NCBI GenBank assembly: GCA_026874595.1 | Contig: CM049307.1 | Location: forward strand, 43,468,362 to 43,532,361 | Source: Sipunculus nudus | Lineage: Eukaryota > Annelida > Sipuncula > Golfingiida > Sipunculidae | DNA: 64,000 nucleotides | Reading direction: 5' to 3' | Shown: positions 1 through 13,800 of the stretch, one piece after another | How positions within the stretch are numbered: position 1 is the first letter of the stretch | Layout: every line of letters starts with the position of its first letter | Notes under the pieces: generated by a model | Told to the model about the DNA's origin: nothing | The model's input: only the letters and a program-made list of their open reading frames with translations | Database searches by the model: none | Translations under genes and position numbers: made by a program

Positions 1-2460
1 CACAGTGTTTTATTTCAGTTAATAAATTGTGTATCATTATACTTCAGCTATTTCTTTCATATTCTGTCATATACATTGTTTCTTACATAAATTACCAGTG
101 GGCAATATACATGCATATTTTTGTCACATAGTGGAAATACTGACACTTTTATGTCAGTATTATGTACTCCATTAAAGTACACAGTCAACAAGGTCTCCAG
201 GATTTTATACAGATACTCTCAAACTCAGTCATAGCTGAGCAATATGACCCACATATCCCTTGTTTAAATTACAGACTTTTATAAAGACTTAAATAAAGAT
301 TTAAGCATACTAATTATACACATAGAACAACAATAGTACATGCAGTGGAATTTAAGAATATGAGTGTCATTTCCAGTGGGATATAATGTAAATGTATTTA
401 TAGTTTTAATAGCAGGTCATGAAAACTCGGACAAGACATTAATTGCCCCTTGTTAGAAGCACAGAGCTTGATGGTGAGGAACATGTATTTGAGTTAAGTG
501 ACACAATGGCTTTTTCTGTCTTTACTTGTGAGCAACTGACATTAATAGCAGCATCCATGTAAGAAGTTTTCACAAAAAGATGATAAATCAACCTGATTTC
601 AGCAGTTCAGCCGTTCCTGCGGTCTTTTTATGAGGTCATTATAAGATTTTCAGGACAACCAACCCAAGTCTTAAGTGTCTACTTGACATAAGGAGAAACC
701 AGCCAGTGGAGACAGAACAACAATGTCAATAATGTTGCTTTAACCTGCTGGTAAAAACACCTCTTAATGAAGCACTGAACCAGTGCTGCCTCTCTGCTGG
801 AGCAGCCTGACTTTGTGTGCAGGACTTTGGACTGCTTGTGCAGCATGCACTGGCAGCTTGGAGTACAGGGGAAAACATTAGGATAAATAGCAGTATTTTT
901 AATGATCCGCAGGAGTCTGGATAGTTAATACCAGCATAAATTGGATCAAGCTTTTTTCATGAGATATACTGTATAGAGTCTCTGCTTGCAGTTAACTGAC
1001 AGCAAATGCCTCTTTTTGATGTTGAACCTTTTAAACTACTCTGTTATTGCATTGAAGTCTTTTGGTCTGCAAAAGAAGATAACAAGTTTTACCTGAGGTC
1101 AAAGCCATTTATATTTTATTAAGTCAAGGGTTTGCTCAGAAGCTTAAATAGAAGATGGAGGAAACACAGGTTTATGAGAATCATTTGTGGGCTTTAGTGT
1201 TGTCTTTATGGGAGACCTTTCTTTATTCTGTTTGTTTTAACAAATCGGCTAAAATTAAGTCTGAGGAGAATGGATGTCCTTCGGAGTTGATGTAACATTA
1301 TCAGCAGGATACAGGAAGGGACAACACAAGATGCTTACTCCCGATGCAGTCTCAGTACATTTGATCTTGTTTTCTATCATTAAAAACCACTACATTACAA
1401 AACCACAACAGGAAAACAAATTGCGCGAGGTTTCTTTTTGATGATTGGTCACTTTAGCAGTCATTGGTGTAGGTTGAAAATTGTACCGAATGATGGTGTA
1501 TTTTCAGGAACAAATAGAGAGGAATAGCTCCGTGGGGATTACGTTACAGGGTATTGACCTGGTACTGCTCAGTGAACAGCTAACCAAGACAGAAGGACGA
1601 GGTTTTGCTTGCAGTAAGGTTTCCATGAGGTCATCATATTACTGACCAGGTGAGAGGATTTGTTGCTAGGGAGGAGGAGCAGGATGAACCACCAAGCTCT
1701 CAGTCAGGTGAGCCTCAGATTTGTTATCGCCATGGAAACGTGTTCGTAATTGATGCTGCGTGATGAATCTGGTGCTTCTCAAGAACCCCAGATTTTATTT
1801 TTCTGAGGGACCTTCTTATACCTTTATAGTATCATTACAGCCTTGATATTCACAGAGTACCTGATTTGGTAGTTGTAAGTATGACAAAAATGGCTAATGA
1901 AAAATAAAATGGTGAGGTTAGAAAAGCTTGAGAAAAAATGTTATTTATAATCTGAGAAAGAGAATTGTTCATGCATCCTAATCAGGGCTATGACTGGATT
2001 TTTCTTTGAATTAATTTTTGTAATGGAACTTTATATTAACTGATTGACTCTATACAAATCAATACAGTAAGACTGTACATGTGATCATTATAACACTGAT
2101 AGGCAATGTCAAGTTTCATTCCTCAGAAAAATACTTTTTTGTACCAAACTTCTTTGAATAGGTAAAGCCAGGTGTTGAGCACATCAAGGAATCATTTAAT
2201 GTGAAATTAAGTGTACTTCAGACTGATGGTTAATAATATCCTACAAATATCAATTACCCAGAATTCCATGGTTCATGTATCCATTGGTCAGGTGTACTAC
2301 TTTTGGTCTGTGGAAGAAGCTTTACTTGGTTAATAATGACAGTAAACCTTGCCTTTATACAAAACTGACCACCACTGACCTTTCAAATGTGTATACCCTT
2401 GGTGACATTTAAAAACCAGGTGGTTTATCATGTTCATGGAAACATATTCACTGAATTGTT

Positions 2461-2462
2461 AT

Positions 2463-2515
<53 letters not shown>

Positions 2516-2677
2516 GATGTAGAATGAGTGTAGCCAGGTTAGTCTTTCAGTGTAGAAAATAAGATGACACCTTAGTGTAGACAACCTGTTTATGTTGTTC
2601 ACAAGCTTCGAAAGTTCTATGCTTCAAGGCTTGTGAACAAAATAAACAGTCCACACTCAGGCATCTTCATCTTATTT

Positions 2678-2750
<73 letters not shown>
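2461..2750. repeat. Foldback (palindromic) element flanked by TA and ATCT microsatellites
   Basis: A (TA)n tract at about 2469-2512 and an (ATCT)n-(AT)n tract at 2679-2746 bracket a near-palindrome at about 2555-2681. The left arm starts AGAAAATAAGATGA and runs to GTTCACAAGC. The right arm, read in reverse complement, starts AGAAAATAAGATGA and runs to GTTCACAAGCC. Arms are about 60 bases with a few mismatches and almost no loop. Confidence 0.85.
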
Positions 2751-2751
<1 letters not shown>

Positions 2752-2761
2752 TCTCTCTCTC

Positions 2762-2852
2762 TGAGGGACCACCTCTCAAATAAGACCACCTGTGAATTAA
2801 GTCCACTTTTGGCCAGTCCCATGGGTGTTTTTACTACATGGGTTTCACTATA
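2762..2852. repeat. Fragment of a dispersed MITE-like family (GGACCACC...)
   Basis: GAGGGACCACCTCTCAAATA and GACCACCTGTGAATTAAGTCC, with a TGGGTTTCACTA end, resemble the stretches at 20722-20830 and 25988-26150. The copy lacks clear paired ends. Confidence 0.45.
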
Positions 2853-3649
2853 TATATTATAATAAAATGGAGCTCAGCAGTGTTGGTAGTATTCTACAAG
2901 TTGACGATATATCGTCAGTGAAGTGCTTCCAAAAACCTCAGTGCTTATTTTAGTACAAAAAAAAGTGTTGTATTATGGATACAGTATTAAACTTGCACCA
3001 GATGTATGCCAGCTGAAGTTTGCCACCTTAAAAAAGTCATCACTGGGGACAGCTGACTTTATGCGAAAAGAGGAAAGTGCACGTTAGGTGTAGGTGGCGG
3101 CAAGTAAAATGTCATGATTTATTGATCACAGAATGTTTTTTAAATGCTTCTGACTCTTTGAGCTGCATCACCAGTACCAGAAAACATACAACAGCACTTA
3201 CGGTACCGATGATAGGCTCTGTCAAGGCTCCGTTTTAGTTAGATAAAGTGGGCTTTGGCAGAATTTAAATTTTTCATCACTTTTTCAGTTCATTCAGTGA
3301 ACACATAAATAAATAAACAAACAAGAGCTGGTCTGCCTTACCTAGACCATTATTGAGTAGCCTTTCAAGTTAGTTATTCCCAGTGAAACACAACTATGTC
3401 TGATATAACATACAACTCAGTATGCATATCTGATATTTTTTGTTGTAAATGACATACTTGAAAGATAATTGTTTAAAGTCTTCTTGATTTGCTGGACTAT
3501 CCAGTAGTATGCTAGATCAGCCAAAATGTAAGCCATATCAGCCAAATGGGTAAGTCTAAACAGTTCTCGTGCATGCACACACTTATAATTATCCTGGTAC
3601 AACAAGGCTGTAACTGTGTACCACACCTGCAGGTACTTGGTGTTTAAAA

Positions 3650-3850
3650 CATGGAGGATCCCCTGAAAGGCGCACTTGTTTGTGAGTGAAACTCACAAGG
3701 TCACAGTTGTGAGTTACAGTCGTCCCATTAAGTTTGCATAGTGATTACCCTGGGTGGGGATTGACTGTGAAAAATCTCATTGCTCTTGGCTGAGATTCCA
3801 AATTGTGATCTCCATACTTTGAGCCCTGTGCTCTACCCCTGTACCATGGA
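3650..3850 (-). repeat. Degenerate tRNA-derived SINE copy
   Basis: On the minus strand a box-A-like start (ACAGGGGTAGAGCAC) is followed by GGAATCTCAGC in place of box B, then GAGATTTTTCACAG and CCCCACCCAGGGT. The same order of blocks occurs on the plus strand at 29604-29890, which defines the family. Confidence 0.6.
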
Positions 3851-4429
3851 ATCCAGGTTAAAACTTAAATGTTCCTGACTGTTCACAGTTTAGATACATG
3901 AACAGGAAGATAGGAAGTTATGTATAGGAAGATCATCATGAACAAAACGAATTGTACAGAAGCATTGGTGTGAACAGGAGAGAGCATACCGACAAAGGAG
4001 AAGTATCCACATGTTAATCAAACATAAAATGTTTAACATATTGTTTATACAGACTCAGCTGTTGTCGTACTGATGGTATTTTGCTGGCTTTCGAGTGATA
4101 CCAGGCTGGGATGTGTACAGATTGTGTTTTTCTTTTTGTGTGGAGCAATACAGATCATTAACACAGCTGTTGGCTGGTACATTAAACATTAAAGGTAAAC
4201 ACTGTCACTGTAAACCTAACCTGGGAGCTTTGATGCGAGTTCTGTGATGTTCTGGCCTTGCTGTGATATTACAGCTCTTGGCGAGTGTTTAAATGAATCT
4301 CGGTTGGAGCCTTTTGTGGCATGAGGTCATGATGCCTGTCACATTTTCAATTAAAAAAAGGGTCCGGTATGGTGAAAGAAACCTTGGTGGAAAATAGTGT
4401 TCAAAAATGTAAATTGTGTGATCCACAGA

Positions 4430-5410
4430 AAAAGTTGGGGATACTATGGTTTTTACAACTGTTATGGTTGATGAATCTTGTCTGTGCAATAGCTCAAAAC
4501 ATTATTTCATGGATCCTTACTATAGTTGATATGAGCATGGGTGAGAGGACAAAGCTTATTCAAAATGACATCATGACCTTTACTAGGAGAGTGTCCTTGA
4601 CCTTGAATAGGTCAATTTTTGGTGAAAATCACACAAATTCTTAAAGAAAGCTTGCATGGATTGATCCTAAAATCAAGTTGACTGAAGATCTTTGATACAG
4701 TTGTCATGTACCGTAAACTGGTGGCGCCACTTGTTATCCTTTGTTTTTGTGCTTTTTAATACCCCCATCATTGCCACTTGACAGTATTGTGAGCATTATA
4801 AGTAAAATACTAAAGAACAGATTTATTTCATATTATGCATATGCATAGATATGGGTTTTTAGATTAGTTATATTATATGTCAGTCATGACCTTCACTAAG
4901 AGAGTGATCTTGACCTTGAATATTTCCATATTTGGTGAAAAACCAAACAAAAATATTGTTTCTCAAATGGATAGATGTATCTGTCAGGAAATCAAAACAA
5001 AAGATGAATAAACTGTTGAAATAGTTTGAAAACCTGTGACCTTGACCTTCACCTTCAAGGTCAAATCTGCCTTTATATTTGATCCGATGAACCCTATAAC
5101 TTTTGAAGTACCCTGTCTTTTTTCTTCAAATGCGATGAAGACATTTTCCACCATGATCTCTGACATGTTTGAAGTCTGGTAACCTTGACCATGCTTTTCA
5201 AGGTCAAATCTGTAGAAACATAGGATTTTATTAACCCCATAACTTTTGAAGTGCAGTATTTCTTTTCTTCAAATTGAAACACAATTGTTTCCAACAAGAC
5301 CTCAGACATGTTCGAAGACTGGTGACCTTGAGCTTGGTTTTCAAGGTCAAAAATGAAAATATTTAGGATTTTTGTTAACCATTATGTCCTAAGTGTGACA
5401 GCAATATGAT
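4430..5410 (+). repeat. Tandem repeat of GACCTTGACC type, copy 1
   Basis: Contains GTTGGGGATACTATGG, a GGTGGCGCCAC block, CATGACCTT(T/C)ACTA and repeated TTGACCTTGA units with roughly 330-370-base spacing in the first part. The same blocks, in the same order and strand, recur at 24092-25000. Short open frames on both strands here are by-products of the repeat. Confidence 0.8.
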
Positions 5411-7073
5411 TCCCTTAACTCTTTGCCAGGTCAAGCATTTACTAGTAATTCATGTCTGGGATTTGCCAGCTCTTTCAGCTGTGGCCTGACATGGTAATCA
5501 TAGAATATCAGAGGTCCATCCCAGTTGTTGGACTTGTTTCAGCAAGAGCTAACATTCACAACTTTCATTATATAAGATTTTCTTATTAAACTTACATGTT
5601 AATATCTGACATAGCAGATATATTGTATGATCTATATGACATGTTAAGCTCACTGTTAAATACCCAAAGAAGCAAGATGAAATTAGGTAAAAGTAAACAA
5701 GGGAGAAGCTACTGGCAATCTATACAATATGGTCCATAAAGGCCCACAAATATAAACCAAAACAAGCCACTGGTAAGCCAGGTAAGGGCTTATGGGAAGA
5801 CAGGTTTTGTGGGGGTCCTCAAATAACAACCACATCAAGATTTGATTTGATCTAAGGTGCAGGTATTGACACAAATCAAGCTGATAAAATAATCATTTCA
5901 CCTGCCAGGGCCAGATGAACTCCCTGCACTGGCTGCTGTAAATGGCCATACCAGCGCTATATTCTCCACAGTTTTCTATGAGTTTTTCAGCTGGATGCTG
6001 ATCATTTAAGGCCCACCAGAGAATCTGTGAACTTTATATAACCAACCTGGTAAGTATCAATTAGTTAATTCTATAGCACACTCATCAGTTGTCAGCAAGG
6101 AAGTATATAGCAACCTGTGTACCCTGTCAGGTATGTTTAAAATATTACCTTTCATGAAGAGGTTTTATTGATGGGTCTTACATTACTTTTGGGTGCCAGC
6201 TTAGAAACCTTTGCCAGCTAGGTGTAACTGGTGAGTGGCGTGTAATATGTGTACCTTTCACAGGCCTATAATGCCACAGGTTAATAACACTTTGCAAACA
6301 AAATAAATCAAATAAAAAAAAAAACTAAGTTTTAGTCATCATCAGTCCTGCCTAAAACTGATGAGTGATACTGCTCAGATTTATTTGAATGCTAGATATA
6401 CTTCACTCTGTAGTGATGTTGTTGCTTTTATCAACAACTAATTTAAATCTTTTAATAGACTGTGATTAAGAAAATAATGATTTGTAGACCTAAATAAGAT
6501 TTGCCTTCTGATTTCATCAGTCATTTAATGGTCTGTGGTTTCTCCTTATAGCATGCTCACCTGCAGGTTGATTACACGAGACAGTTACGCGGTGACTTTG
6601 ACAGAAACAAATTTTTACATCAACCTGTGTTACTTGTGATCACAAAGTAAGGGTTGGGTTGCAAACAGTTCATACCCATGTCCCAGCTTGATATAGTGGA
6701 AATATTAGAAATTTGCCTTGAATTATAAATTATGAACATCTGTTAATATGCATCATATTATCAATCACAAATTGAGGAGATGATCTTATTTTTTTTTCTT
6801 TGGTTCATGTATCATGTGATAATTAATTTTTTAAATTATGTATCATAACAAGTCCTTACTATCACACATGGTGTATTATCATTATGTTTTGTAAGGTGAC
6901 ATAGTGCAAAGGATTGTATATCAGGAAGGATTTTGTTATGTGGATATTTTTAATAAAAATATAATTTAATTTTTATACTTAATTCTTATTTCTTTAAATT
7001 TGCAGTAATTTCTTCAGACTTTCATCTGTTTTGTTGGATTCATGTTTTTTAAAACGTCAATTTATATTAAATG

Positions 7074-7079
7074 TTTATT
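7074..7079 (-). terminator. Candidate polyadenylation signal for the ADAMTS transcript
   Basis: AATAAA on the minus strand, about 540 bases beyond the stop codon. It is the first canonical hexamer I found downstream of the stop. The region is AT-rich, so chance occurrence is possible. Confidence 0.3.
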
Positions 7080-7614
7080 AATGCTCATAGCTTGTTTTTA
7101 TCTTTTTGGGTGGATTCATGTTTTTCAAAACCACAAATTTGATAAAAAAAAATTATATTACTTACACTGTGTTTCAAAATTAAATGGCATATGATGCAGA
7201 CAGAGAAGTGAAAATACCCACACAAACAAAAGAACACTCTACACTAACATCTTTATAAAATACATAAATTACACGCTGATGCAAAACATGCAGTTATATC
7301 AGATGAAGACATTAATAGGTCAAATGGTATTTCTGAGTGATTCATATTTAGAAAGTTCTTGACGGATCCAGGTTTTCTTCTCAGTCTGAGCTTTCTCAAT
7401 GAAGATACAGCATCAGGTCTATTGTAGTGAAAGTACTGTTGCCATGGTTACCATTGTCAGTGTCCATGGTTACCATAACCGTCCTTTTCATTTTCTAGGA
7501 AAAAACATAATTTAACAATAGTTGATGAAAACGGGAGGCATAGAAAAATATAACAGCAATTGATCACTTGCAGAAAACAGCAGTCAATACAAAAGGTGCA
7601 GTGGCATTTGATCA

Positions 7615-7823
7615 CTATGCTAGGAGTAATGCAGTACAGGTAGCACAACACAATTTTTGATAGATTGGAAACCGGCAAGTTCCTTTCTTGGCAGCAAATT
7701 TGCAGATTCTTGATTTGTCTTTGACACAAGATTTTAACGGTGTAGTGTGGAGCATTCGTGTCTTAGGTGGCACGGTCGTAGCCCTGGGTGTTGTTGTAGG
7801 CCTGGGTGTAGGGGTGGTTGTAA
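7615..7823 (-). CDS. ADAMTS2/3/14-like: ADAMTS exon 23: Thr/Pro linker, PLAC domain and stop
   Basis: A 209-base last coding exon encoding residues 965-1033 and a TAG stop. It begins with a threonine/proline-rich, likely O-glycosylated linker ([12 protein letters not shown]). The PLAC domain follows, with cysteines at 997, 1005, 1014, 1023, 1024 and 1027 (C-x7-C-x8-C-x8-C-C-x2-C). A short hydrophobic tail ends the protein. PLAC domains are found at the C-termini of several ADAMTS proteins, proprotein convertases and lacunin/papilin. Confidence 0.95.
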
Positions 7824-10800
7824 CTGAAACACAAACATGCAAAACATGCTAAAAAAATCAAAACACTCAAGGCACAAAACAATAAAACAAACCATTGTAT
7901 TTATAAAATAAGGTACACTATACATACTATTTGTGGGGAATTAACAGGAAGAAAGGCATTTTTTATTAGATCAGTTAGGCTGCAGGGTACTGATCCTTTG
8001 GATGCAAATGTGTTATTTCAAAATTGATTTCTGTGTATTGTTGTTTTATAAAAAAAATCAAGCCAGATTATAAACTATAGTTACCCATCATAAATTCACA
8101 CCTCTGTATTGTGGACCAAACTACGAGGCCTTTAAATTTTTTAACCATATTGGTTTAAACCTACATGTGTACATGTGTTGTTCCTATAGCAGAACTTGCC
8201 TGCTGTGCCCTACATTTATATACAGTGAAATCTTGCCTGATGATCATGCCCCTATCACAACCACCCTGCTAAGACAACCACATTTCATTTTCCTGGGCTA
8301 AAGTAAATCATAATAAAACCTGCTAATAAATACCACTTAGGCTGATTTTGCAGGTGTTCGTGTGAGCAAGATTTCACAGTGTATGAGAGAATAAATGTGG
8401 ACCTTATCACCAGATTTAACATTTTTATGTACACAGTGGAGTATAGGCTTAGTTGTTTTCAATCAGATATGCAGTAAGTACTGGGCTTGTTTTTATCACC
8501 ATAATAATTCATTATAAGAGTTGGTGTGTGTGGTATTAAGATATAACTGATTGCTTGTACAATACTATTTAATTAAATAATCCTGTTCAGCATGCCCTTT
8601 TAGTATGGATATGTTCAACAAAAACAGATCTCCATGATGAATTAATATCAATTTTCTGTGTTGTGTTGTCACAGCATTGATAGTTTGATCAATTAAAACT
8701 TGATTATGTTTGACAATACATGTATACACTCTCTGGCGACTGGTTTGTTTCTCCGTGATCATACACTTGGTTGTTTATTCAACATACTGAGAGTGCAGGC
8801 AGGTATATTAAACCAGGCATCTCATAAACAGGAATTAAATATCAATTTGTGACATTTATTGAGGATGTTACATGAATGAATAAACACTTAAAAATCATAT
8901 CACACCATAAAATAATTAGCTGAATTTGGGTTTTTTTTGTAAATAATGGGATACAATGAAGATTTTATATTAGTCTGTAACAGATATAAAGTTATATTAA
9001 TCATTAAGCAGATACAAATCATATTACATTGTTAATGTTTATTTATATTAACAAGTCAGCATTTTTAGCGTCCAATTCAATAGAGTAAAATGGAGCATTA
9101 CCTGGACAGGGCGGCTGAGTGCAGATTTTTGTATCTGCTGGTTTTTCTCCTTCACAAATATAAGCATCGGGACCACTGTTCCAGGGGCGTGGACAGTCCA
9201 CACTTCGCTTCTGGATTCCTGTTCCACATCTTACTGAGCACTGCAAGAGATACACTCCCATATTACCATATTTGTTTGATACTTTAAACTCAGTAGTCAG
9301 TGAGTATACGTTTGACTTTAGATCTGGTGTTGCAGGTAAATTGTGGCTGATATACAGATGGACAGAGGAACCATGGGTAACCTAGCAGTGACAATGAAAT
9401 TTTTGCAAAGTCTTTATGTACTGAAACAAAACTTTATAGGGCTTTCTGTGGCAGAACCAAAAAGTCATGACTTTTAATAAGGATGTGACTTCTGTTAGGA
9501 ATTTCACTGTATAAGAATATGCCCTGTTTCACTTTTTTCAAATAATCAGTATCAGTTACCGGTAGACCTCTTCAAGATTAAAATATCAATTTTACAGGAG
9601 GAAGTATAAGCTCAAACTAGATTTAATTCCGTAATCTTAAAAAAAATGTGGAGATCATTAGAATGCCAAACTTTCAGTATTGGGCTTGGTCCATTCATAA
9701 TAAGGTGTGCCTATGGGTAAGCTGAACCAAACTGGCATATCCCTTTAGTGAATCGCCCCCTAAATGGGAAACCTATCAACATAAGTATCAATACATTATA
9801 TAGGGGGAATGACATGTGATAACAGTGGAGGTTAAATATGCAACATTACCATAATGATAGCAATGTCTGTTCACTTTGCTGTTATATTAGAAGTTATAAT
9901 GATTTGCTTGCCCTTGTCCAGTAGCCTATTCTCCACTTTATAACACAAGGTATTCTGTTGCATGGCCTGGAGTATTCTGGCATTGCTGTACGATTACAGT
10001 AGTTGGGGCTTGAGTTCCTCACACGAGTGTAATGATGCATTTTGCACTGAATGTATCTTTGTTGTTCTCCACGATTTCCACAGGTGGCACTGCATCGTCC
10101 CCATTCTTCTGTCTCCCACCTGAAAGAGACAAATTGCACAAGTGAAATGTGAAAAATAAATGCTTTGTAACTTTACTAACTGATCTGTTTATGTCCATTT
10201 GGGGATTTTTTTACAGTTTGAGAACCAGACATATTATAGATGAGCTGTTGACCCCTTATTTGAATTTTCAGTGGTCAGAACAGGTATAGGTGATGCCATG
10301 TTTATTGCGGACTTCCCTTACTGGCTTATATATTTATTGTAATTATTTCTTTATGAACAAACATATGATTAAAAACCATGCATATTTTTTTTTCTTCCTA
10401 ATGCTCCCCACTTGATTAAAATGGATGCTTTAAAATCATGATCATATGGTGCTTCCAACATGTATATGTGTTACACCTTGCCTTCAGTAAAAAAAAAAAA
10501 GATATGTATATATATTATATACATCTGTATGAACCTCTTGAACTTGAAGGTACCATGGGGCCCAAAATAAAAACTACAATAAATCTGCAATATGCAGGAT
10601 TGCAAATATCTTTAAAACAGCATAACCAATAAGCATATTATTTGCACTACAGTGACATTTATCCGTAACTAGTATATAGCTGCTCATATAAGCAGCTGAA
10701 GTAAAGGTTAGTATTTTCTAAACAAATACATTTGCAGTTGGTTATAGGCCCTTTAAAATGCCAGTGTGTTATATCTCTGGCATAGACATAACTTTAACAG

Positions 10801-13800
10801 AGCCATTTGTAAAAAGGGGCTAGTGTTTCAGGTAATACATTCATGAAAGGTCAAATTTAAAAAAAAATGGCTGTGTTTTATCGGTACAGTTGACCTACTC
10901 TTACAAGGTTGTTTATAAAAAACAAAGTTTCCTTAAGACATATTTATAATGGGTCTGAAGCAGTGCTATTGGTAAAAGGGTTAGTGTTTTCTAAAGGTGG
11001 GTCAAGTGTATATATAAATACCAGTGTTGATGTGTCATGTAAGATCCCCAGCTGCTGTGACTATAATACAATCATTATGACTGGTAGAACAGCACTACCT
11101 GACACTATACCTGTCAGCATCCCAGGAAGCTTGGGAGCAGCTGCAGGGTCTTACATGTTCCCATGACAATTGATATACTGTGGCAGAGATGTTAACATCA
11201 CAGAACAGAGGGACGCCCCCCCCCCCCCCCCCCCCCCCCCATGTTCTACACAATATACTGAGATCCCTACCAGACATACAGCCCATGTTAACGAGACTGT
11301 AAATCAGCTCCAGGTAGTCTCACCCATGGTGTGGTGATTACCCTGGGAAGATGTATATTATGGTCAGCACTGAGTGTATTATGACAACCCAGACACTGCT
11401 GTGAAGGACTTGGATAAGATCAAAGCCTCATCAGTATGGCCCAGAACCGTGTTGTGCATATTCTTATAATATGTATGGATATTCACTTTTTAAAAATTCC
11501 AAGAAATCCCTGAAAATTAAATTCCTGTGATTTTACAGCTATTTTTTTAACTTTGTTTGCATAATTTCTCCCATGGAAGGAAGGCCCATGGCCTGTGACT
11601 TACTACTCTATGCTATCACTTAATATCCATCCCAAATGTAATGTTCAATAATTAAAGGGATTCATTGGTCTTCTCTATATTGACAGCATAAAATGCTGAA
11701 TTATTTAAAACAAATTAAAAAAACCTCATTCCAGATTGCCTCATGTAGATACTTAATGGTCCTATAAACTTAAATAATTCACTAAAATGTTGCCTGCTTT
11801 AACTGTTAAAACACAGAAAAAAAGTGGTCCATGTCTGAGGTACGGACTGTAATTCAGCACTACACTGTCTGTTGCCAAGGTCACCTTCCCCTTGAGTACT
11901 TGTCTAATGAAATCTAACTTCATCTTTCCAACATTGAAACAAATGGAAACATGAAACATAGCATGATTTGTTATCATATGCTTCCCAGGTTTGGCCGAGA
12001 CTGGATGAGGACTCTTTTGTAAAACAACTTGTAGCTTGGAATTGTGGTGAATTTTGTGTAAATGTTTAAAACTGCCGACTTGACAGCATGCCTTGAATTG
12101 ATGTTCTGAATGTCTGTTAACAGTGTCTGTTACAGACCTTGTTTTGCATGGTATTTAAGTTTAACTTTAAGCCAAAAATTAAATGAAACATGGGATATTG
12201 TTAACTTCATGTGTGTCCTTGTCTCAGAGATTTACAGTGTAACTTATGTAACTTCTCTTTCATGATAAATAGAATGTTTAATGTGATATTTACAAAGTTG
12301 ATATTTTGTGCAGTTTCAAACTGGTTTCAAATTACTTTGCCGGCATAATTTCTCCCTGTCACTTATACCATAATATGAAAAAGTTGAAATTTTCTACAAT
12401 AGTAGCTAGTTCATATTTAAAATCATCATGTTTTTGTGAACATGAAAGCAAGGAAGATTGAATAGAGGGTCCATTTTGATGGAGCTTACTTCAAAGATTT
12501 ACTTGTAAATACAGTCATAAATGCATGCATGATAAAAGCAGGGGATATGTGAGTGTTACATGTCATTAAACAGTGCTGTCAGCAGGATCCTGAAAGCTGT
12601 AACACAAAAAAAATGTAACACAGTCAGTACCCATCCTCCCACACCTGTTAGCATCAACCAATAAAAAAAAAACCATCAACCAGGTGGTATAGGGACTTCC
12701 ATCCCTGCTTCCCGGAAGCTGCATCTTTTTATTCCTAGCATCCTCACCTAATGATTCTCAGGTATTTAGGAAACCTACCAGAGTGACTTTTTACAGGCCA
12801 AGCAGTTCTCCATGTGTGACCATCTTGAGTTGTTGATATGCGCAGGCTCTTGTAGGGGTGTATAAAAGAATATCACCCTACTTAAGAGGCCAATGTAATC
12901 ACTGCTGATTGCTTATTGCATTTTAACGCTGCACAGAACAGGTGTGGCCAGATACACTTCACTCAATGCGGTAAAACACTCGTGTTTATATGTATGATAA
13001 TCAATATATCCACAGGCCCTCCCAGGGGTGGAAATTACACCACATGGGCACAGCATCAATTTGTACACAGTAACCAGTGAATTTATTGTTAGAGGTTGAA
13101 ATGCAGGTACTACATGACAAATATTCCAAATCCCAGATATTGACAGGGCTGAAAATACAACATAAAGTGCACAGTGTCTTTCTGTAGTGAGAAATTATAA
13201 GAGTATTTTCTGAAAATGTGAAATTGTGCAAGGACCCAAAACTTTGGGTATGATAAACAGTACACATTCCAGGCAGGCTCCATCAGAATGGAAATCTGTA
13301 CATCATAAGAGTTTAACAGTTTATTTATTTGTGATAATAAGTGAATAAGTTCTCATGAAAAGTAAAAATTTGGCCTCAAACACGAAATACACAAGTTAAT
13401 GCAAGAGAGTCCTTAAATCTCCCAATCTCTGTTAGAGTTCATCATTCAAGTATGCACATATTAAATGCATTTTGATAATATATTAAAAATTCAGTTGACA
13501 TTAAGATTAAACAAGGCCTCAGCCCCACAGACTGAATTGAACAATTGCCTGTCATATTTTGCATTACCTGACTGATATTGTACCTGGCCTTAGGCAGACC
13601 CTGATTCATATAAACTGAGATGTAATGCCATTATAAAGTGCTTTATTGCTACAGCAAGAAGTTGTGAGAGCAGGAGGGCCTTTTTTAAAGCTACTTTAGT
13701 ACGTGCTGTTCCTCTGTTACAGGGGCCCTGGGAGCATAGTTAGCTAAGTATAACTTACGGAATGATGCAATGCAGCACTGTGCCAACTCAATACAGCAAT

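Larger units (their letters stand above)
1..7614. other. ADAMTS 3' UTR and flank, no gene recognised
   Basis: Short open frames only, none with recognisable motifs. The stretch contains a foldback element with flanking TA/ATCT repeats (2461-2750), a degenerate SINE (3650-3850) and a GACCTTGACC-type tandem repeat (4430-5410). Between these I see AT-rich unique-looking sequence. Confidence 0.6.

Noticed and set aside
4289-5309. Four overlapping open frames on both strands (60-91 codons)
   Set aside because: They lie inside a tandem repeat whose other copies do not keep the frames, and they have no recognisable motifs.
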